Positions 27,696 to 37,097 are shown, numbered from the stretch's first letter. The stretch: 64,000 nucleotides of DNA from Croceibacterium xixiisoli (GCF_009827305.1 NZ_WTYJ01000001.1:434001-498000), one strand, 5' to 3'. Notes: generated from the sequence alone by a model not told the origin. A program made the numbers and translations.

Positions 27696-28018
27696 TTTAC
27701 TTGAGCCGGCGCATGGTCAGTTCAACTGACCGCCTCACGGCCTGGATAATTCCGCCGCCTGGCTGAACTTTCCTTTGATCTCATGATCATGCAGCGCCGT
27801 TATGGCACAATTCCGTGCCGCATCTGCTGAAATATTCGACTGGCCATGCTGGAAGGGCGTTTCAGCCATGCGAAGCGGGCAATTCCCGTTCCGGGCTGGC
27901 CCAGTGCGCCCTGCATGGTACGGACGACCTCTCACCCGCAGTATGTGTGTTCATAACCGGGTGGAGCGCGGCAAGGCATTGGCCGGCCTGCGATGGATAT
28001 GAGAACAAGGGAAGCACC
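27696..28018. other. Intergenic region after tRNA-Leu
   Basis: A 323-base gap. Bases 27715-27731 form a perfect palindrome GGTCAGTT-C-AACTGACC that may end the tRNA transcript. The remainder has overlapping short frames without coding character, and the ribosome site AAGGGAAG of the next gene. Confidence 0.6.
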
Positions 28019-28519
28019 ATGAAAAAAATCACCCTGGCCATTTGCGCAGCCCTGGCCGCAATCGGACTGCCTTCGGTCGCCAGCGCCAATGGGCTGACCG
28101 TGGAAGCCAATGGCGCCCGCGCGCAGGGGGAATGGGGCGCGGAGCTGGGCGCGGGTTACAATCTGTCGTTCCAGGGCTTTACCCTGCGCCCGATAGGCGG
28201 CGTGTTCGTGCACAGCGGCGATCATGACGGTTACGAATGGCAGAATGTCGGCGGCGGTCAGTCGCGGTGCCGCAATCTCGGCAATGGGCAACTGGCCGAT
28301 GATGATCGGTGCGAAAGCGGCCGGGATGTCAGCCTGTACGGCCGGCTGGAGGCAACCTACACGCTGGTGGGCACGACCGAATTCGGCGTTGGTGCGCGGA
28401 TCAGCGGCGATGAGCCCCGGGTTTATGGCACGCTCAGCTTCCCGGTGCTGCCGCGTATCCGCGTGAAGGCCAATGCCGGCGACCGTTATTACGCGCTGGG
28501 CCTGCGCGCAGACCTGTGA
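28019..28519 (+). CDS. Small outer-membrane-like beta-barrel protein
   Basis: A 166-residue exported protein with a signal peptide MKKITLAICAALAAIGLPSVASA. The mature sequence alternates polar and hydrophobic residues in about six to eight short beta strands (GEWGAELGAGYNLSF, FTLRPIGGVFV, VSLYGRLEATYTLV, TEFGVGARI, RVYGTLSFPVL) and ends in YYALGLRADL, compatible with a small beta-barrel. A Cys pair (about residues 81 and 92) may bridge an extracellular loop. Function unknown. AAGGGAAG precedes the start at 28019. Confidence 0.75.
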   Translation: MKKITLAICAALAAIGLPSVASANGLTVEANGARAQGEWGAELGAGYNLSFQGFTLRPIGGVFVHSGDHDGYEWQNVGGGQSRCRNLGNGQLADDDRCESGRDVSLYGRLEATYTLVGTTEFGVGARISGDEPRVYGTLSFPVLPRIRVKANAGDRYYALGLRADL

Positions 28520-28525
28520 CCTTCT

Positions 28526-28557
28526 GGGGCGTGGGCTTCGGCTGAAACCCACGCCCC
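28526..28557. terminator. Bidirectional terminator between convergent genes
   Basis: A perfect stem GGGGCGTGGG / CCCACGCCCC with a 12-base loop lies between the convergent stops at 28519 and 28573. Confidence 0.8.
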
Positions 28558-28572
28558 CGATCCGGTCAGGAA

Positions 28573-30690
28573 TCAGAACCCCGTGCGCAGTTCCACGGTG
28601 AAGCTGCGCGGGGCGCCGACGTTGACGGTCGTGCCGTTGATGGCGCCGGTGTAGTAAGTGGCGTCGAACAGATTGCGCACATTCGCCATCAGCTGGAAAT
28701 TGTCGTTCAGCTTCACCCGTGCGCCCAGATCAACCAGCGTATAGGCTGGCAGATAGAACTGGTTGCTGTTGATCCCCTGACGCCGGCTGACATGGGTGGC
28801 GCCGGCATTGATCGAAAATCCGCCCAGCACATCGGCCAGATCGTAGGTGGCGAACAGGCCCAGCGCATTTTCCGGCGCATTGGGCACGGTGTTGCCGGCA
28901 AAGCTGTTGTCGTTCACATATTTGATCGAAAACAGATGGTTCCAGTTGAAGGTCAGCCGCAACGCATCGACCGGATTGGCATCCAGTGAAAATTCGATCC
29001 CCTTGCTGCGCTGCAGCCCGGACAGGCGGTTGAAACCGGGATGATCGGGGTCGGCCATGGTCAGATTGTCGCGGTCCAGCTGGAACACGGCGATCGTCGC
29101 GATCGATTTTGCCGGCCGGATATCCAGCTTGATCCCGCCTTCGAACTGTTCGCCGCGTTCGGGATCGAACGGATCGCCGGCGAAATCGGTGCCCGATTGC
29201 GGCACGAAGCTGCGGGTGTAGCTCAGATAAGGGGAAATGAATGGCGTCGGCCGCCAGACGAGCCCGGCCTGCGGCGTCCAGGCCTCTGCCACCTGCCGCC
29301 GCACGCGGGCGCCGTTCAGCGTGTTGTCGTCCGTGACATGATCATAGCGCAGCCCGCCCAGCACGACCCAGTTCTGCCCGATCTCGATCACGTTCTGGAT
29401 ATAGACGCCGGTGCTCTGGAACAGGCTGCCATAAGGGGAATTGACCGTGCGCGTGCCATTGGCCGGGCGGCTGTCCAGATAGGCTGGATCATAGATATTG
29501 ATCGACGAAAACTGATAGCGTTCATTGGTGCGGGTGTTGTTGAACCGTTCCACCTCACCGCCGAACACCAGCTTGTGCGTCAGCGGGCCGGTGGTGATTT
29601 CGCCGGCCAGTTCCAGCCGGGCGAGCGTTCCGTTCAGATCGGCGTTCCAATCCCCGATCTGGCGCGGCAGCAGGCCATTGGCATCGACCGGCGTATTGTC
29701 CGGAATGGCCCAGATATACACGCGGTCTTCTTCCTGATCGGAATGGACCACATCGGCGCGCAGCTGCCATTTGTCGCCCAGTTCCTGCCGCAGCGACAGC
29801 GACAGATTGATATCCTGGAACTTGTTGGTGCCGAATTTCTCCCCGAAGAAGGCGGAGCGGGGCACATCGGCGAAATCATATTTGCGGCCATTGGCGGCGG
29901 TGAAGCGGCCATCGGTCTGATAGGCCATGACAGTGCCGCGATCGCCGACGCGTTCATCAGTGAACCAGGATGCGCGCGCCGTCAGCACCGTGGTGGGGGA
30001 CAGGCGGACGTCGAAGGCGCCGGTAACGCCGCCGGATTCGCTTTCCACCACATCGCGGAAACTGCCGGCATTTTCATACATGCCCTGGATGCGGTAATTC
30101 ACCCCATCGACCAGCGGGCCGGTGGCATCCACGGTGGCCTGGTAATAATCGAAGCTGCCGGCGCGCAGCCGCAGCGTGGTGGAGGCATCGTCCTGCGGCG
30201 TGCGGCTGACGATATTGAGCACCCCGCCCGGCTGGAGCGCGCCATAGAGGATGGAGGCGGACCCGCGCAGCAGCTCGATCCGCTCGATATCATAGAGCGG
30301 CACCTGGCCATATTTGCGATAGCGCAGCCCATCGCGGAAATAATTGCTGCCATTGGCCATCTGGAACCCGCGGGAGGAGAAGAATTCCCCCGCATTGCCG
30401 AAATTGTCCGTGCCCCCGACCGTGCCGATGTAACGCAGCGCGTCCGAGAGCGAGCGCGCGGCGGATTCCTGGATCACCGCATCGGACACCTGCTGAATGG
30501 TAAAGGGGGTCTGCATGGTGCTCAGCGGCACGCGCGTGGCCACCGATGCGGCGGCGCGATCCGCTTCGCCCAGGACGATGATGGTATTGTCGTCCTCCGT
30601 CTCATCCTGGGCTTGCTCTTGGGCGAAAACAACGGCGGGCAGGGCGCAGGCGGCCAGGCCGGCAACCGAACGCAGCAGAAATGTCCTCAT
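28573..30690 (-). CDS. TonB-dependent siderophore receptor
   Basis: Outer-membrane ferric-siderophore receptor, 705 residues. It has a signal peptide to VVFAQ, a TonB-box-like NTIIVLGE, a plug with VSDAVIQESAARSLSDALRYI and ERIELLRGSASILYGALQPGGVLN (the siderophore subclass signature), a 22-strand barrel and a C-terminal aromatic end VELRTGF. It lies 56 bases downstream of the PepSY membrane protein gene on the same strand, so both form an iron-uptake unit driven from the promoter near 32430. The siderophore is unknown. Confidence 0.93.
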   Translation of the reverse strand: MRTFLLRSVAGLAACALPAVVFAQEQAQDETEDDNTIIVLGEADRAAASVATRVPLSTMQTPFTIQQVSDAVIQESAARSLSDALRYIGTVGGTDNFGNAGEFFSSRGFQMANGSNYFRDGLRYRKYGQVPLYDIERIELLRGSASILYGALQPGGVLNIVSRTPQDDASTTLRLRAGSFDYYQATVDATGPLVDGVNYRIQGMYENAGSFRDVVESESGGVTGAFDVRLSPTTVLTARASWFTDERVGDRGTVMAYQTDGRFTAANGRKYDFADVPRSAFFGEKFGTNKFQDINLSLSLRQELGDKWQLRADVVHSDQEEDRVYIWAIPDNTPVDANGLLPRQIGDWNADLNGTLARLELAGEITTGPLTHKLVFGGEVERFNNTRTNERYQFSSINIYDPAYLDSRPANGTRTVNSPYGSLFQSTGVYIQNVIEIGQNWVVLGGLRYDHVTDDNTLNGARVRRQVAEAWTPQAGLVWRPTPFISPYLSYTRSFVPQSGTDFAGDPFDPERGEQFEGGIKLDIRPAKSIATIAVFQLDRDNLTMADPDHPGFNRLSGLQRSKGIEFSLDANPVDALRLTFNWNHLFSIKYVNDNSFAGNTVPNAPENALGLFATYDLADVLGGFSINAGATHVSRRQGINSNQFYLPAYTLVDLGARVKLNDNFQLMANVRNLFDATYYTGAINGTTVNVGAPRSFTVELRTGF

Positions 30691-30746
30691 GATGATCCCT
30701 CTGTCTTGATTGTATTATGATGTTTTCGAGCCGCTGACGCGGAGGC

Positions 30747-32303
30747 TTAGGTTTTGCCGCTGACGCGGCGGTGACTGAGCAGGGCGGACAGGGCGATGCC
30801 CGCGCAGATCAGGCCGTATCCAGGCCCGGCGGCGAGTGCCGACAGCGTCATTTCGGTGCCTGCCACCGACGCCAGCGTCAGCGGCACCAGCAGCACGGCA
30901 CCCGCGCCGGTAAGCAGCAGGATCCGCTGCCAGGCCGTCAGCGGGTCCGCGCGGGCGAGCAGCAGGCCGCCGGCCAGCCACAGGGCCAGAAACAGCCAGA
31001 GTTCGCTGGCGATCACCCGGCCGGACAGCAGATCCTGGCTGGCGAGGAAATGCAGCCCGCCCAGGGGCACAAACAGATCAGCCGTCGCAGGCAGGCGAGC
31101 CAGCGCGTGGAGCACGGCAATGCCGGTCAGCGCCAGCAGCAGCCCGCCCATCACCGCCGCATTGGCCCGCTCCATCCCGATCACCGCTTGCGGATCTTTC
31201 GGGTGGCGTTTGCGCCGTTCGCGTTCGGCCCAGATGAACATGCCCGATGCGGTCACGGCGGTGCAGACGAAGCCGAACAGCAGATAGAGCAGCTCACCCA
31301 CCGGTGGCGCGAAATAGCCGTAATGAAGCGGGCGCATCATCGCCAGCACGCGGCGCCCGGCGCCCTGATCGGTCCGGTCTACCGTCTGCAGATGGCGCCC
31401 GCTGTCGGCATCGAACACCAGCATGGTCTGGCCGCGCTGCACCAGTCGGTAACCGGGCAGATCGCCCTGCACGCGGATGGTGGATCCGGCCACGCCGCGA
31501 TTGGTCATATTGATGTGGCTGGGGCGGAAATCGGGGCGCAGATCCGTCGCGCGGCGCAGAATTTCCGCAATCGGCAGCGGCTTGCCCGGCCCTTCGCCCT
31601 GGATCTCGATCGGGTTGGCGCTCGATGCGCGGATGCCGATCAGGCTTTCCAGTCCCAGCCAGGCGCCGGTCAGGGCGATGATGATGTGGAACGGCAGGCC
31701 CCAGACGCTGCCGAATTTGTGCAGATCGGCCCAGGCCTTGCGCCGGTGTGAACCCAGCCGCAGGTGAAACAGGTCGCGGCGGATCTGGCGCCAATGAAAC
31801 ACCAGCCCGGCCACGATCGACACGAACATCGTCACGCCCAGCGCGCCGACGATCCAGCGGCCCTTGCCCCCCATGAACAGCCCGGCATGCAGCCTTTGGA
31901 TGAAATCGGCGAAATCGGATTCCAGTTCGGGCCGCACCGCACCGGTTTCGGGATGCACCCAGAAACGCTGTTCCTTGCCGCCGGGCTTTTCCACCACGAC
32001 GCTGTATTGATGGATCGAATAGATATCCTGCGGGAAGGCGACGACATTGACGCGGATGCCGGTTGTGGCCTGCTGCGCCATGGCCCGGTCGAATGCGGCC
32101 AGGGCGCCGTCCGGGCCCAGATTGTCGCGCCCTTCCACCCGCACCAACTCCGGATTGGACAGCGCCTTGAGCGGGAATTTGTACACCACCAGCGTGCCGG
32201 TCAGGCAGATGACGAACAGCAGCCAGCCGGTCAGCAGCCCGGTCCAGGAATGGATCGCATAGGCCTTGCGCTGGGTGCTCATGGCCGCAAACCCGGCGCG
32301 CAT
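30747..32303 (-). CDS. PepSY-associated membrane protein, iron-uptake linked
   Basis: An inner-membrane protein of the PepSY-associated TM (iron-regulated, PiuB-like) family, about 518 residues. The N-terminal helix YAIHSWTGLLTGWLLFVICL is followed by a PepSY-type periplasmic region, then HAGLFMGGKGRWIVGALG, KFGSVWGLPFHIIIALTG and PLHYGYFAPPVGELLYLLFG, each His-containing, and about six helices in total. Such proteins are thought to reduce ferric siderophores at the inner membrane. It is first in the unit with the siderophore receptor. ATG 32303 and 32282 are both possible starts; the ribosome site is weak. Confidence 0.85.
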   Translation of the reverse strand: MRAGFAAMSTQRKAYAIHSWTGLLTGWLLFVICLTGTLVVYKFPLKALSNPELVRVEGRDNLGPDGALAAFDRAMAQQATTGIRVNVVAFPQDIYSIHQYSVVVEKPGGKEQRFWVHPETGAVRPELESDFADFIQRLHAGLFMGGKGRWIVGALGVTMFVSIVAGLVFHWRQIRRDLFHLRLGSHRRKAWADLHKFGSVWGLPFHIIIALTGAWLGLESLIGIRASSANPIEIQGEGPGKPLPIAEILRRATDLRPDFRPSHINMTNRGVAGSTIRVQGDLPGYRLVQRGQTMLVFDADSGRHLQTVDRTDQGAGRRVLAMMRPLHYGYFAPPVGELLYLLFGFVCTAVTASGMFIWAERERRKRHPKDPQAVIGMERANAAVMGGLLLALTGIAVLHALARLPATADLFVPLGGLHFLASQDLLSGRVIASELWLFLALWLAGGLLLARADPLTAWQRILLLTGAGAVLLVPLTLASVAGTEMTLSALAAGPGYGLICAGIALSALLSHRRVSGKT

Positions 32304-32481
32304 CCGCCAATGATATTGTCGCTGTTCCGCATACAGACGCCCGTCATTCCCCTGCGGACGGCGCTGCCCCTGCTGCAACGCCTGCCCGAACGGGTGCCGG
32401 TGGTCCTGCGGATGTCAGGCCATCAAGTTAATTACGGTAACGAACCATTTTGTAACGTTGTTACATGCTGAATTGCAGCAG
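32304..32481 (-). promoter_or_regulatory. Promoter region of the PepSY/siderophore receptor unit
   Basis: The gap upstream of the PepSY gene contains TTACGGTAA (32432-32440) inside a longer GTTAATTACGGTAAC palindrome, followed by a perfect TGTAAC-GTT-GTTACA inverted repeat (32451-32465). The same two elements occur before the other TonB receptor at 46.8 kb, so a common regulator is likely. They do not match a standard Fur box. Confidence 0.55.
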
Positions 32482-34098
32482 TCAGCCAGCCGGCAGCGGC
32501 GGCAGGCCGCGGATCATGTCCGATGCCTTTTCCGCGATCATGATGCAGGGGGCATTGGTGTTGCCGCGAATGACATTGGGCATCACCGATGCATCGGCCA
32601 CGCGCAGCCCGGCAATGCCGCGCACGCGCAGTTCCGCATCCACCACCGCGCCGGGGCCGGTGCCCATGGCGCAGGTGCTGGTCGGATGGCCGCCGCTCAT
32701 CACCGTGGCGCGGTTCCAGGCATCGATCGCCTCGTCATCCTGCGCGTCCGGGCTGGGGCCGAGCTCCGCCTGCACCAGCGCGCTGGCGGCCGGGGTGGCG
32801 AAGAAGCGGCGGATGATCCGGATCGCTTCGCGCAGTCTTACCCGGTCGCTTTCTTCCTGCAGGAAATTGGTCAGCACGGCGGGCTTTTCGGTCGGATCGG
32901 CCGAACGGAGCGAGACGGTGCCGGTGCTGGCCGGATTGAGCAGCAGCGCCCCGGCGGTGAACTGATGCCCGGCCCCCTTGCGCCAGCCGGGGAACCACGG
33001 GCGGGCGAGGAAGGAGGTATGGCTGACCTGCATCTGCAGATCGGGCCGGGGCTGATCGGCGGTCGAGCGCAGGAAACCCTGGATCGACAGCGGGCTGTAA
33101 TTGCAATTGCCGGTGCCGAACAGCTGCCATTCGATCACGCTGCGCGCCAGCCGGTCCAGCCGCAGCTGGCTATCGAAGGTGATCGGGCCGCTGGCTTCAT
33201 ACATGGACAGCGCCATGGCGTGATCCTGCAGGTTGGAGCCGACGCCGGGCAGATCGGTCAGCACATCGATACCCTGTTCGCGCAATTGCGCGGCTGGGCC
33301 CACGCCGGACAGCATCAGCAGATGGGGCGAATTGAATGCCCCGCCGCACAGGATCACTTCCCGCCGGGCATGGATCACATGGACGGCATCGCCGCGCCGC
33401 ACTTCGATGCCATGGGCGCGGCCATCGCGGATCAGCACGCGGGTGACCAGCGCATCGGTTTCCACCCGTAGATTGCTGCGCGACTTGGCCGGATCGAGAT
33501 AGGCGCGTGCCGTGCTGTGGCGCCGCCCCTTGCTCACCGACACATCGGGCAGGCCGAAACCTTCGGGCCGGGCGACGTTGAAATCATCCGATTGGGGATA
33601 GCCGAGCTGGCCCGCCGCGCGGCGAAACGCCGGGGTCAGCAGCGGATCGCTGGTCAGGGAAGACACCGCCAGCGGGCCGGACCCGCCATGTTCGGGGCCT
33701 TCGCCACGCCAGTTGCTTTCCGCGCGTTTGTAATAGGGCAGCACATCGGCATAGCCCCAGCCGCTGAGCCCGGCATCGCGCCAGCCGTCATAATCCGCCG
33801 CAGCGCCACGGATATACATCGTGCCATTGACCGAGGAACAACCGCCCAGCAGCTTGCCGCGCGGGAAGGGCAGCGGGCGATTGTCGAGATAGGGTTCCGG
33901 CTCGGTCATATATTGCCAGCCGAATTGGGGCATCATCGATGCCGTCATCCAGGCCAGCGGCATGTCGATCATCGTGTGATCATGGTGCCCGCCCGCCTCG
34001 ATCAGCGCCACTGTGCTGGCGGGATCCTCACTCAGCCGGGCGGCCAGCACGCAGCCCGAACTGCCGGCACCGACAACGATGAAATCAACCTCGTCCAC
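32482..34098 (-). CDS. GMC-family FAD-dependent oxidoreductase
   Basis: A glucose-methanol-choline family oxidase/dehydrogenase, 538 residues from GTG 34098. Features are the FAD loop FIVVGAGSSGCVLAARL (6-22), GMC signature 1 PRGKLLGGCSSVNGTMYIRG (about 78-97), signature 2 GGAFNSPHLLMLSGVG near 245, and C-terminal HPTSTCAMG with NTNAPCIMIAEKASDMI, which places the active-site His. It oxidises a primary or benzylic alcohol. ATG 34146 is an alternative start, but GGGATGAG before the GTG and the family N-terminus favour 34098. No cytochrome partner is adjacent. Confidence 0.9.
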   Translation of the reverse strand: MDEVDFIVVGAGSSGCVLAARLSEDPASTVALIEAGGHHDHTMIDMPLAWMTASMMPQFGWQYMTEPEPYLDNRPLPFPRGKLLGGCSSVNGTMYIRGAAADYDGWRDAGLSGWGYADVLPYYKRAESNWRGEGPEHGGSGPLAVSSLTSDPLLTPAFRRAAGQLGYPQSDDFNVARPEGFGLPDVSVSKGRRHSTARAYLDPAKSRSNLRVETDALVTRVLIRDGRAHGIEVRRGDAVHVIHARREVILCGGAFNSPHLLMLSGVGPAAQLREQGIDVLTDLPGVGSNLQDHAMALSMYEASGPITFDSQLRLDRLARSVIEWQLFGTGNCNYSPLSIQGFLRSTADQPRPDLQMQVSHTSFLARPWFPGWRKGAGHQFTAGALLLNPASTGTVSLRSADPTEKPAVLTNFLQEESDRVRLREAIRIIRRFFATPAASALVQAELGPSPDAQDDEAIDAWNRATVMSGGHPTSTCAMGTGPGAVVDAELRVRGIAGLRVADASVMPNVIRGNTNAPCIMIAEKASDMIRGLPPLPAG

Positions 34099-34326
34099 GT
34101 TTCGCTCATCCCATAGCGGGCGGGGCCGGCCTGTGCCTCCCGCCATCCTGTTGCGTGGCGGTCATTGGCGCCGCCGCAGGGTTGCATAAAGGCTAAGCCG
34201 GAACGGGTCAAAAGCTAACGATCGTTACGGTTCCGGTTGAACCCGCCGCGAAATCGGGCATTACCTGCACACCCGCCGCCGGAATGCCGGACCGGCGCAC
34301 AGAACACAATTTGGGACAGGATCAGC

Positions 34327-34821
34327 ATGGAAGACATCTTCGCGCCGAAGTTCGAATTCGCCTTTGAAGTGCGGCTGCGGTTCCGCCCGCTGCCCAAGGT
34401 GGTCAACATGCCCACCGGCGGCGATCGCGGCATGGTGGCGCTGGATGGCGGCGAATTCGAAGGGCCGAATATCTCCGGCATCGCGCTGCCTTACAGCGGT
34501 GGCGATTTCTGCCTGTTCCGCACCGACGGCGTGCTGGTGGGCGATGCCCGCTATATGCTGCAGGAACAGGATGGCAGCGTCTTCATGCTCAACACCCGCG
34601 CCTATATCTGGGGCCGCAGTGACGAGGTGATGCAGAAGTTCGAACGCATCGCCCATGGGCTGAGCACCGAGGAGGTGACCCCGGACGAGGTGTATTTCCG
34701 TACCTCCACCATGTTCGAAGCCCCGGTGGGCAAGCATGACTGGTTGGCCAAGCATGTGTTTGTCGGGATCGGCCGGCGCACGCAGGAAGGCAATGCCATC
34801 CGCTATTACAAGGTGCTCTGA
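34327..34821 (+). CDS. DUF3237 family protein
   Basis: A 164-residue protein with the DUF3237 beta-barrel pattern: FEFAFEVRLRFRP, GGDRGMVALDGGEFEGPNIS, GVLVGDARYMLQEQDGSVFM, and the ending FRTSTMFEAPVGKHDWLAKH then FVGIGRR. The family is common beside aromatic, terpenoid and steroid catabolic genes in actinobacteria and sphingomonads, and its catalytic role is not established. It is followed 28 bases later by an old-yellow-enzyme gene and divergent from the GMC oxidoreductase, suggesting one small catabolic unit. Start 34327 has GGGACAGG upstream. Confidence 0.85.
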   Translation: MEDIFAPKFEFAFEVRLRFRPLPKVVNMPTGGDRGMVALDGGEFEGPNISGIALPYSGGDFCLFRTDGVLVGDARYMLQEQDGSVFMLNTRAYIWGRSDEVMQKFERIAHGLSTEEVTPDEVYFRTSTMFEAPVGKHDWLAKHVFVGIGRRTQEGNAIRYYKVL

Positions 34822-34849
34822 CCGCCCGGTCACAAGGGGAGCCACGGCC

Positions 34850-36001
34850 ATGATCGACACCAGCATACTGTTCACCCCGGTCACCATCGGCAGCGTGACC
34901 GTGCCCAACCGCTTCGTGCTGCCCGGCATGCAGCGCGGCTGGTGCAAGGATGGCGCGCCGGAGGATCGGCTGGACGATTATTATCGCCGTCGGGTGGAAG
35001 GCGGAGTGGGGCTGATCATCAGCGAATCGCTGGCGGTCGATCATCCATCCTCCACCCAGACGGACATGTTCGCCCGGCTGGACGGCGACACGGTGGAGGC
35101 GTGGAGACGCACGGTCGGCACAGTGCGCGATGCCGGCGGGGCGATGATCCTGCAGCTGTGGCACGAAGGGGCGCTGCGCAAGGAAGGCGGCGACAGCCGC
35201 TGGTCGCAGCACCCCACGCTCAGTCCCTCCGGCCTGGCCTTTGCCGACAAGCGCGTGGGGCAGGTGGCCAGCGGCGATGATCTGGCGGCGATCCGCGATG
35301 GCTTCATCCGCAGTGCCATTCTGGCGAAACAGGCCGGAGCCAATGGGGTGGAGGTGCATGGCGCGCATGGCTATCTGCTCGATCAGTTTCTCTGGCCCGT
35401 CACCAACCGCCGCGATGATGGCTATGGCGGGGATGACATGCGGGATCGGGTGCGCCTGCCGGCCGAAATCATCGCCGGCATCCGCGCCGAATGCGGGCCG
35501 GATTTCCTGATCTCTTTCCGCTTTTCGCAATGGAAAGAGGCGGATTTCGAGGCGCGGGTGGCACCGGGGCCGGATGATCTGGCGTTGATGGTTACCGCGC
35601 TGCGCGATGCCGGTGCCGATGTGCTGCACGCCTCCACCCGGCGGTTCTGGCAGCCCGAATGGGCGGGATCGGATCTGAACCTGGCCGGCTGGGCCAAACA
35701 GCTGAGCGGATTGCCCGCGATCACGGTGGGCAGCATAGGGCTCAACACCGATGTCATGTCGACCTTCTTCGGGGAAGAGGTGGAGGGGCGCGTCGAACGC
35801 GGCGTGGCCGAACTGGTCCGGCGGCTGTCGGCCGGGGAATTCGATCTGGCCGCGATCGGCCGCAGTCTGATCGCCGATCCGGACTGGGTGCTGAAAATCC
35901 GCGACGGGAATTTCGATGCCGTGCGGATCTTCACCCGCGACGATCTGTCGCTGCCCGATGCCGACATGGGGCTGGTGGGCGAAGCGCACGGACGGAACTA
36001 A
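34850..36001 (+). CDS. NADH:flavin oxidoreductase, old yellow enzyme family
   Basis: An FMN-dependent ene-reductase or demethylase-like TIM barrel, 383 residues. FTPVTIGSVTVPNRFVLPG (8-26), LQLWHEGALRK around 101, GVEVHGAHGYLLDQFLWP around 165 with the substrate-binding His pair context (VHGAHGYL), TNRRDDGYGG around 184 and the phosphate-binding GSIGLN and DLAAIGRSLIADPDW near 296-345 are present. It reduces activated C=C bonds or handles dienoates. Its stop overlaps the convergent azlD stop by four bases. Substrate unknown. Confidence 0.9.
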   Translation: MIDTSILFTPVTIGSVTVPNRFVLPGMQRGWCKDGAPEDRLDDYYRRRVEGGVGLIISESLAVDHPSSTQTDMFARLDGDTVEAWRRTVGTVRDAGGAMILQLWHEGALRKEGGDSRWSQHPTLSPSGLAFADKRVGQVASGDDLAAIRDGFIRSAILAKQAGANGVEVHGAHGYLLDQFLWPVTNRRDDGYGGDDMRDRVRLPAEIIAGIRAECGPDFLISFRFSQWKEADFEARVAPGPDDLALMVTALRDAGADVLHASTRRFWQPEWAGSDLNLAGWAKQLSGLPAITVGSIGLNTDVMSTFFGEEVEGRVERGVAELVRRLSAGEFDLAAIGRSLIADPDWVLKIRDGNFDAVRIFTRDDLSLPDADMGLVGEAHGRN

Positions 36002-36324
36002 CCCCCGGCGATCGCCCGCAGCACCGCCGCTGAGCCAATGCCGATCACCACGGTCGGCAGCAGCGACAGCCGTGTGGCGGCGATCGCCGTCAGCGCCAGC
36101 GCGGCCAGATCGGCCGGGCGACCGGTGGCATAATGCGGCGCCAGCACGGCGATCAGCACCGCGCCGGGGGCGGTATCCATCACGCTCTGCATCCGGACGG
36201 ACAGCTGCCGCCCGCCGAGCAGCAGATAGCCGGTGATCCGCGTGGCATAGGTGGCTCCGGCCATCAGCAGGATTGCCGCCAGCGTCATGGGCGCAATCGG
36301 CCAGCCTTGGGTGAGCGCGTCCAT
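35998..36324 (-). CDS. azlD: Branched-chain amino acid exporter small subunit AzlD
   Basis: AzlD family protein of 108 residues with four hydrophobic segments, including MTLAAILLMAGATYATRITGYLLLG and a conserved central APGAVLIAVLAP. With AzlC it forms a two-subunit exporter of branched-chain and other hydrophobic amino acids in the inner membrane. GGAGGGTTTG precedes the start, and the gene begins 2 bases after the azlC stop. The convergent old-yellow-enzyme gene overlaps its 3' end. Confidence 0.88.
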   Translation of the reverse strand: MDALTQGWPIAPMTLAAILLMAGATYATRITGYLLLGGRQLSVRMQSVMDTAPGAVLIAVLAPHYATGRPADLAALALTAIAATRLSLLPTVVIGIGSAAVLRAIAGG

Positions 36325-36326
36325 GT

Positions 36327-37097
36327 TCAAACCCTCCGTCCGGCGATCAGCCAGGCGGTGATGACCCCAGTCAGGGCGCCAGCCGGAACATACCAGGCGC
36401 CGGGAATGGTCGCATAGACGGTACCGGCCACCAGCGCGCAGGCGGCCCAGGGTAGCGCGGTGGCCGCCCCCTTCCACATGCCGCGCAGCAGCACGAAGAA
36501 CACCGCCGGAAATGCCATGTCGAAACCGAAGCGGGTGACATCGCCCAGCACCGGCCCGATCATCGCACCAAGGGCCGTGAACACCACCCAGCTGAGATAA
36601 AGCCCGATCGAGAGGCTGAGATAATAGGGCAGGCTGAAGACCACCGCACGGCCCTCCCGCTGGCGCGCCTTCGCATCGGTCAGCGCCATGGCCCAGCTTT
36701 CATCGCACATCAGGAACAGCATCGGCAGCACCTTGCGGCGCGGCAGATGGCGCAGGAACGGCGCCAGCGTGGCGCCCATCAGAATGTGGCGGCTGTTCAC
36801 CAGCAGCGTCACCGCCAGGATCAGCAGCAGATGCGGTGGCGATGTCCACAGGCCGACGGCGGCAAATTCGGACCCGCCGCCGAAATTCAGCCCGGTCATC
36901 AGCGGCACTTCGGCAAAGGCAAAACCTTTGGTCCGCGCCTGCGCGCCAAGCACCAGGGCGAAGGGGACGAAGCCGATCATCACCGGCAGCGATGCCTTGA
37001 TCCCGCGGCGGATTTCCGCGTTACGCGCGCGGTTCGGCAGGGCGTTTTGGACCGGGCAGGGCTCGGCTGGAGGAGAGAGGGGGGACAGGGCCGTCAT
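36327..37097 (-). CDS. azlC: Branched-chain amino acid exporter large subunit AzlC
   Basis: AzlC family, 256 residues with about six membrane helices: GIKASLPVMIGFVPFALVLGAQA near residue 30, LNFGGGSEFAAVGLW, a characteristic NSRHILMGATLAPFLRHLP near 105 and LFLMCDESWAMAL. It makes the transport pore with AzlD. The pair is divergent from an Lrp/AsnC regulator that probably controls it in response to an amino acid. Start 37097 excludes a long non-homologous open extension upstream. Confidence 0.9.
   Translation of the reverse strand: MTALSPLSPPAEPCPVQNALPNRARNAEIRRGIKASLPVMIGFVPFALVLGAQARTKGFAFAEVPLMTGLNFGGGSEFAAVGLWTSPPHLLLILAVTLLVNSRHILMGATLAPFLRHLPRRKVLPMLFLMCDESWAMALTDAKARQREGRAVVFSLPYYLSLSIGLYLSWVVFTALGAMIGPVLGDVTRFGFDMAFPAVFFVLLRGMWKGAATALPWAACALVAGTVYATIPGAWYVPAGALTGVITAWLIAGRRV

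Noticed and set aside
27802-28002. 66-codon plus frame after tRNA-Leu
   Set aside because: No ribosome site, no hydrophobic or domain pattern, and overlapping frames of similar length on both strands.
29041-30720. 559-codon plus-strand open frame
   Set aside because: Antisense to the siderophore receptor.
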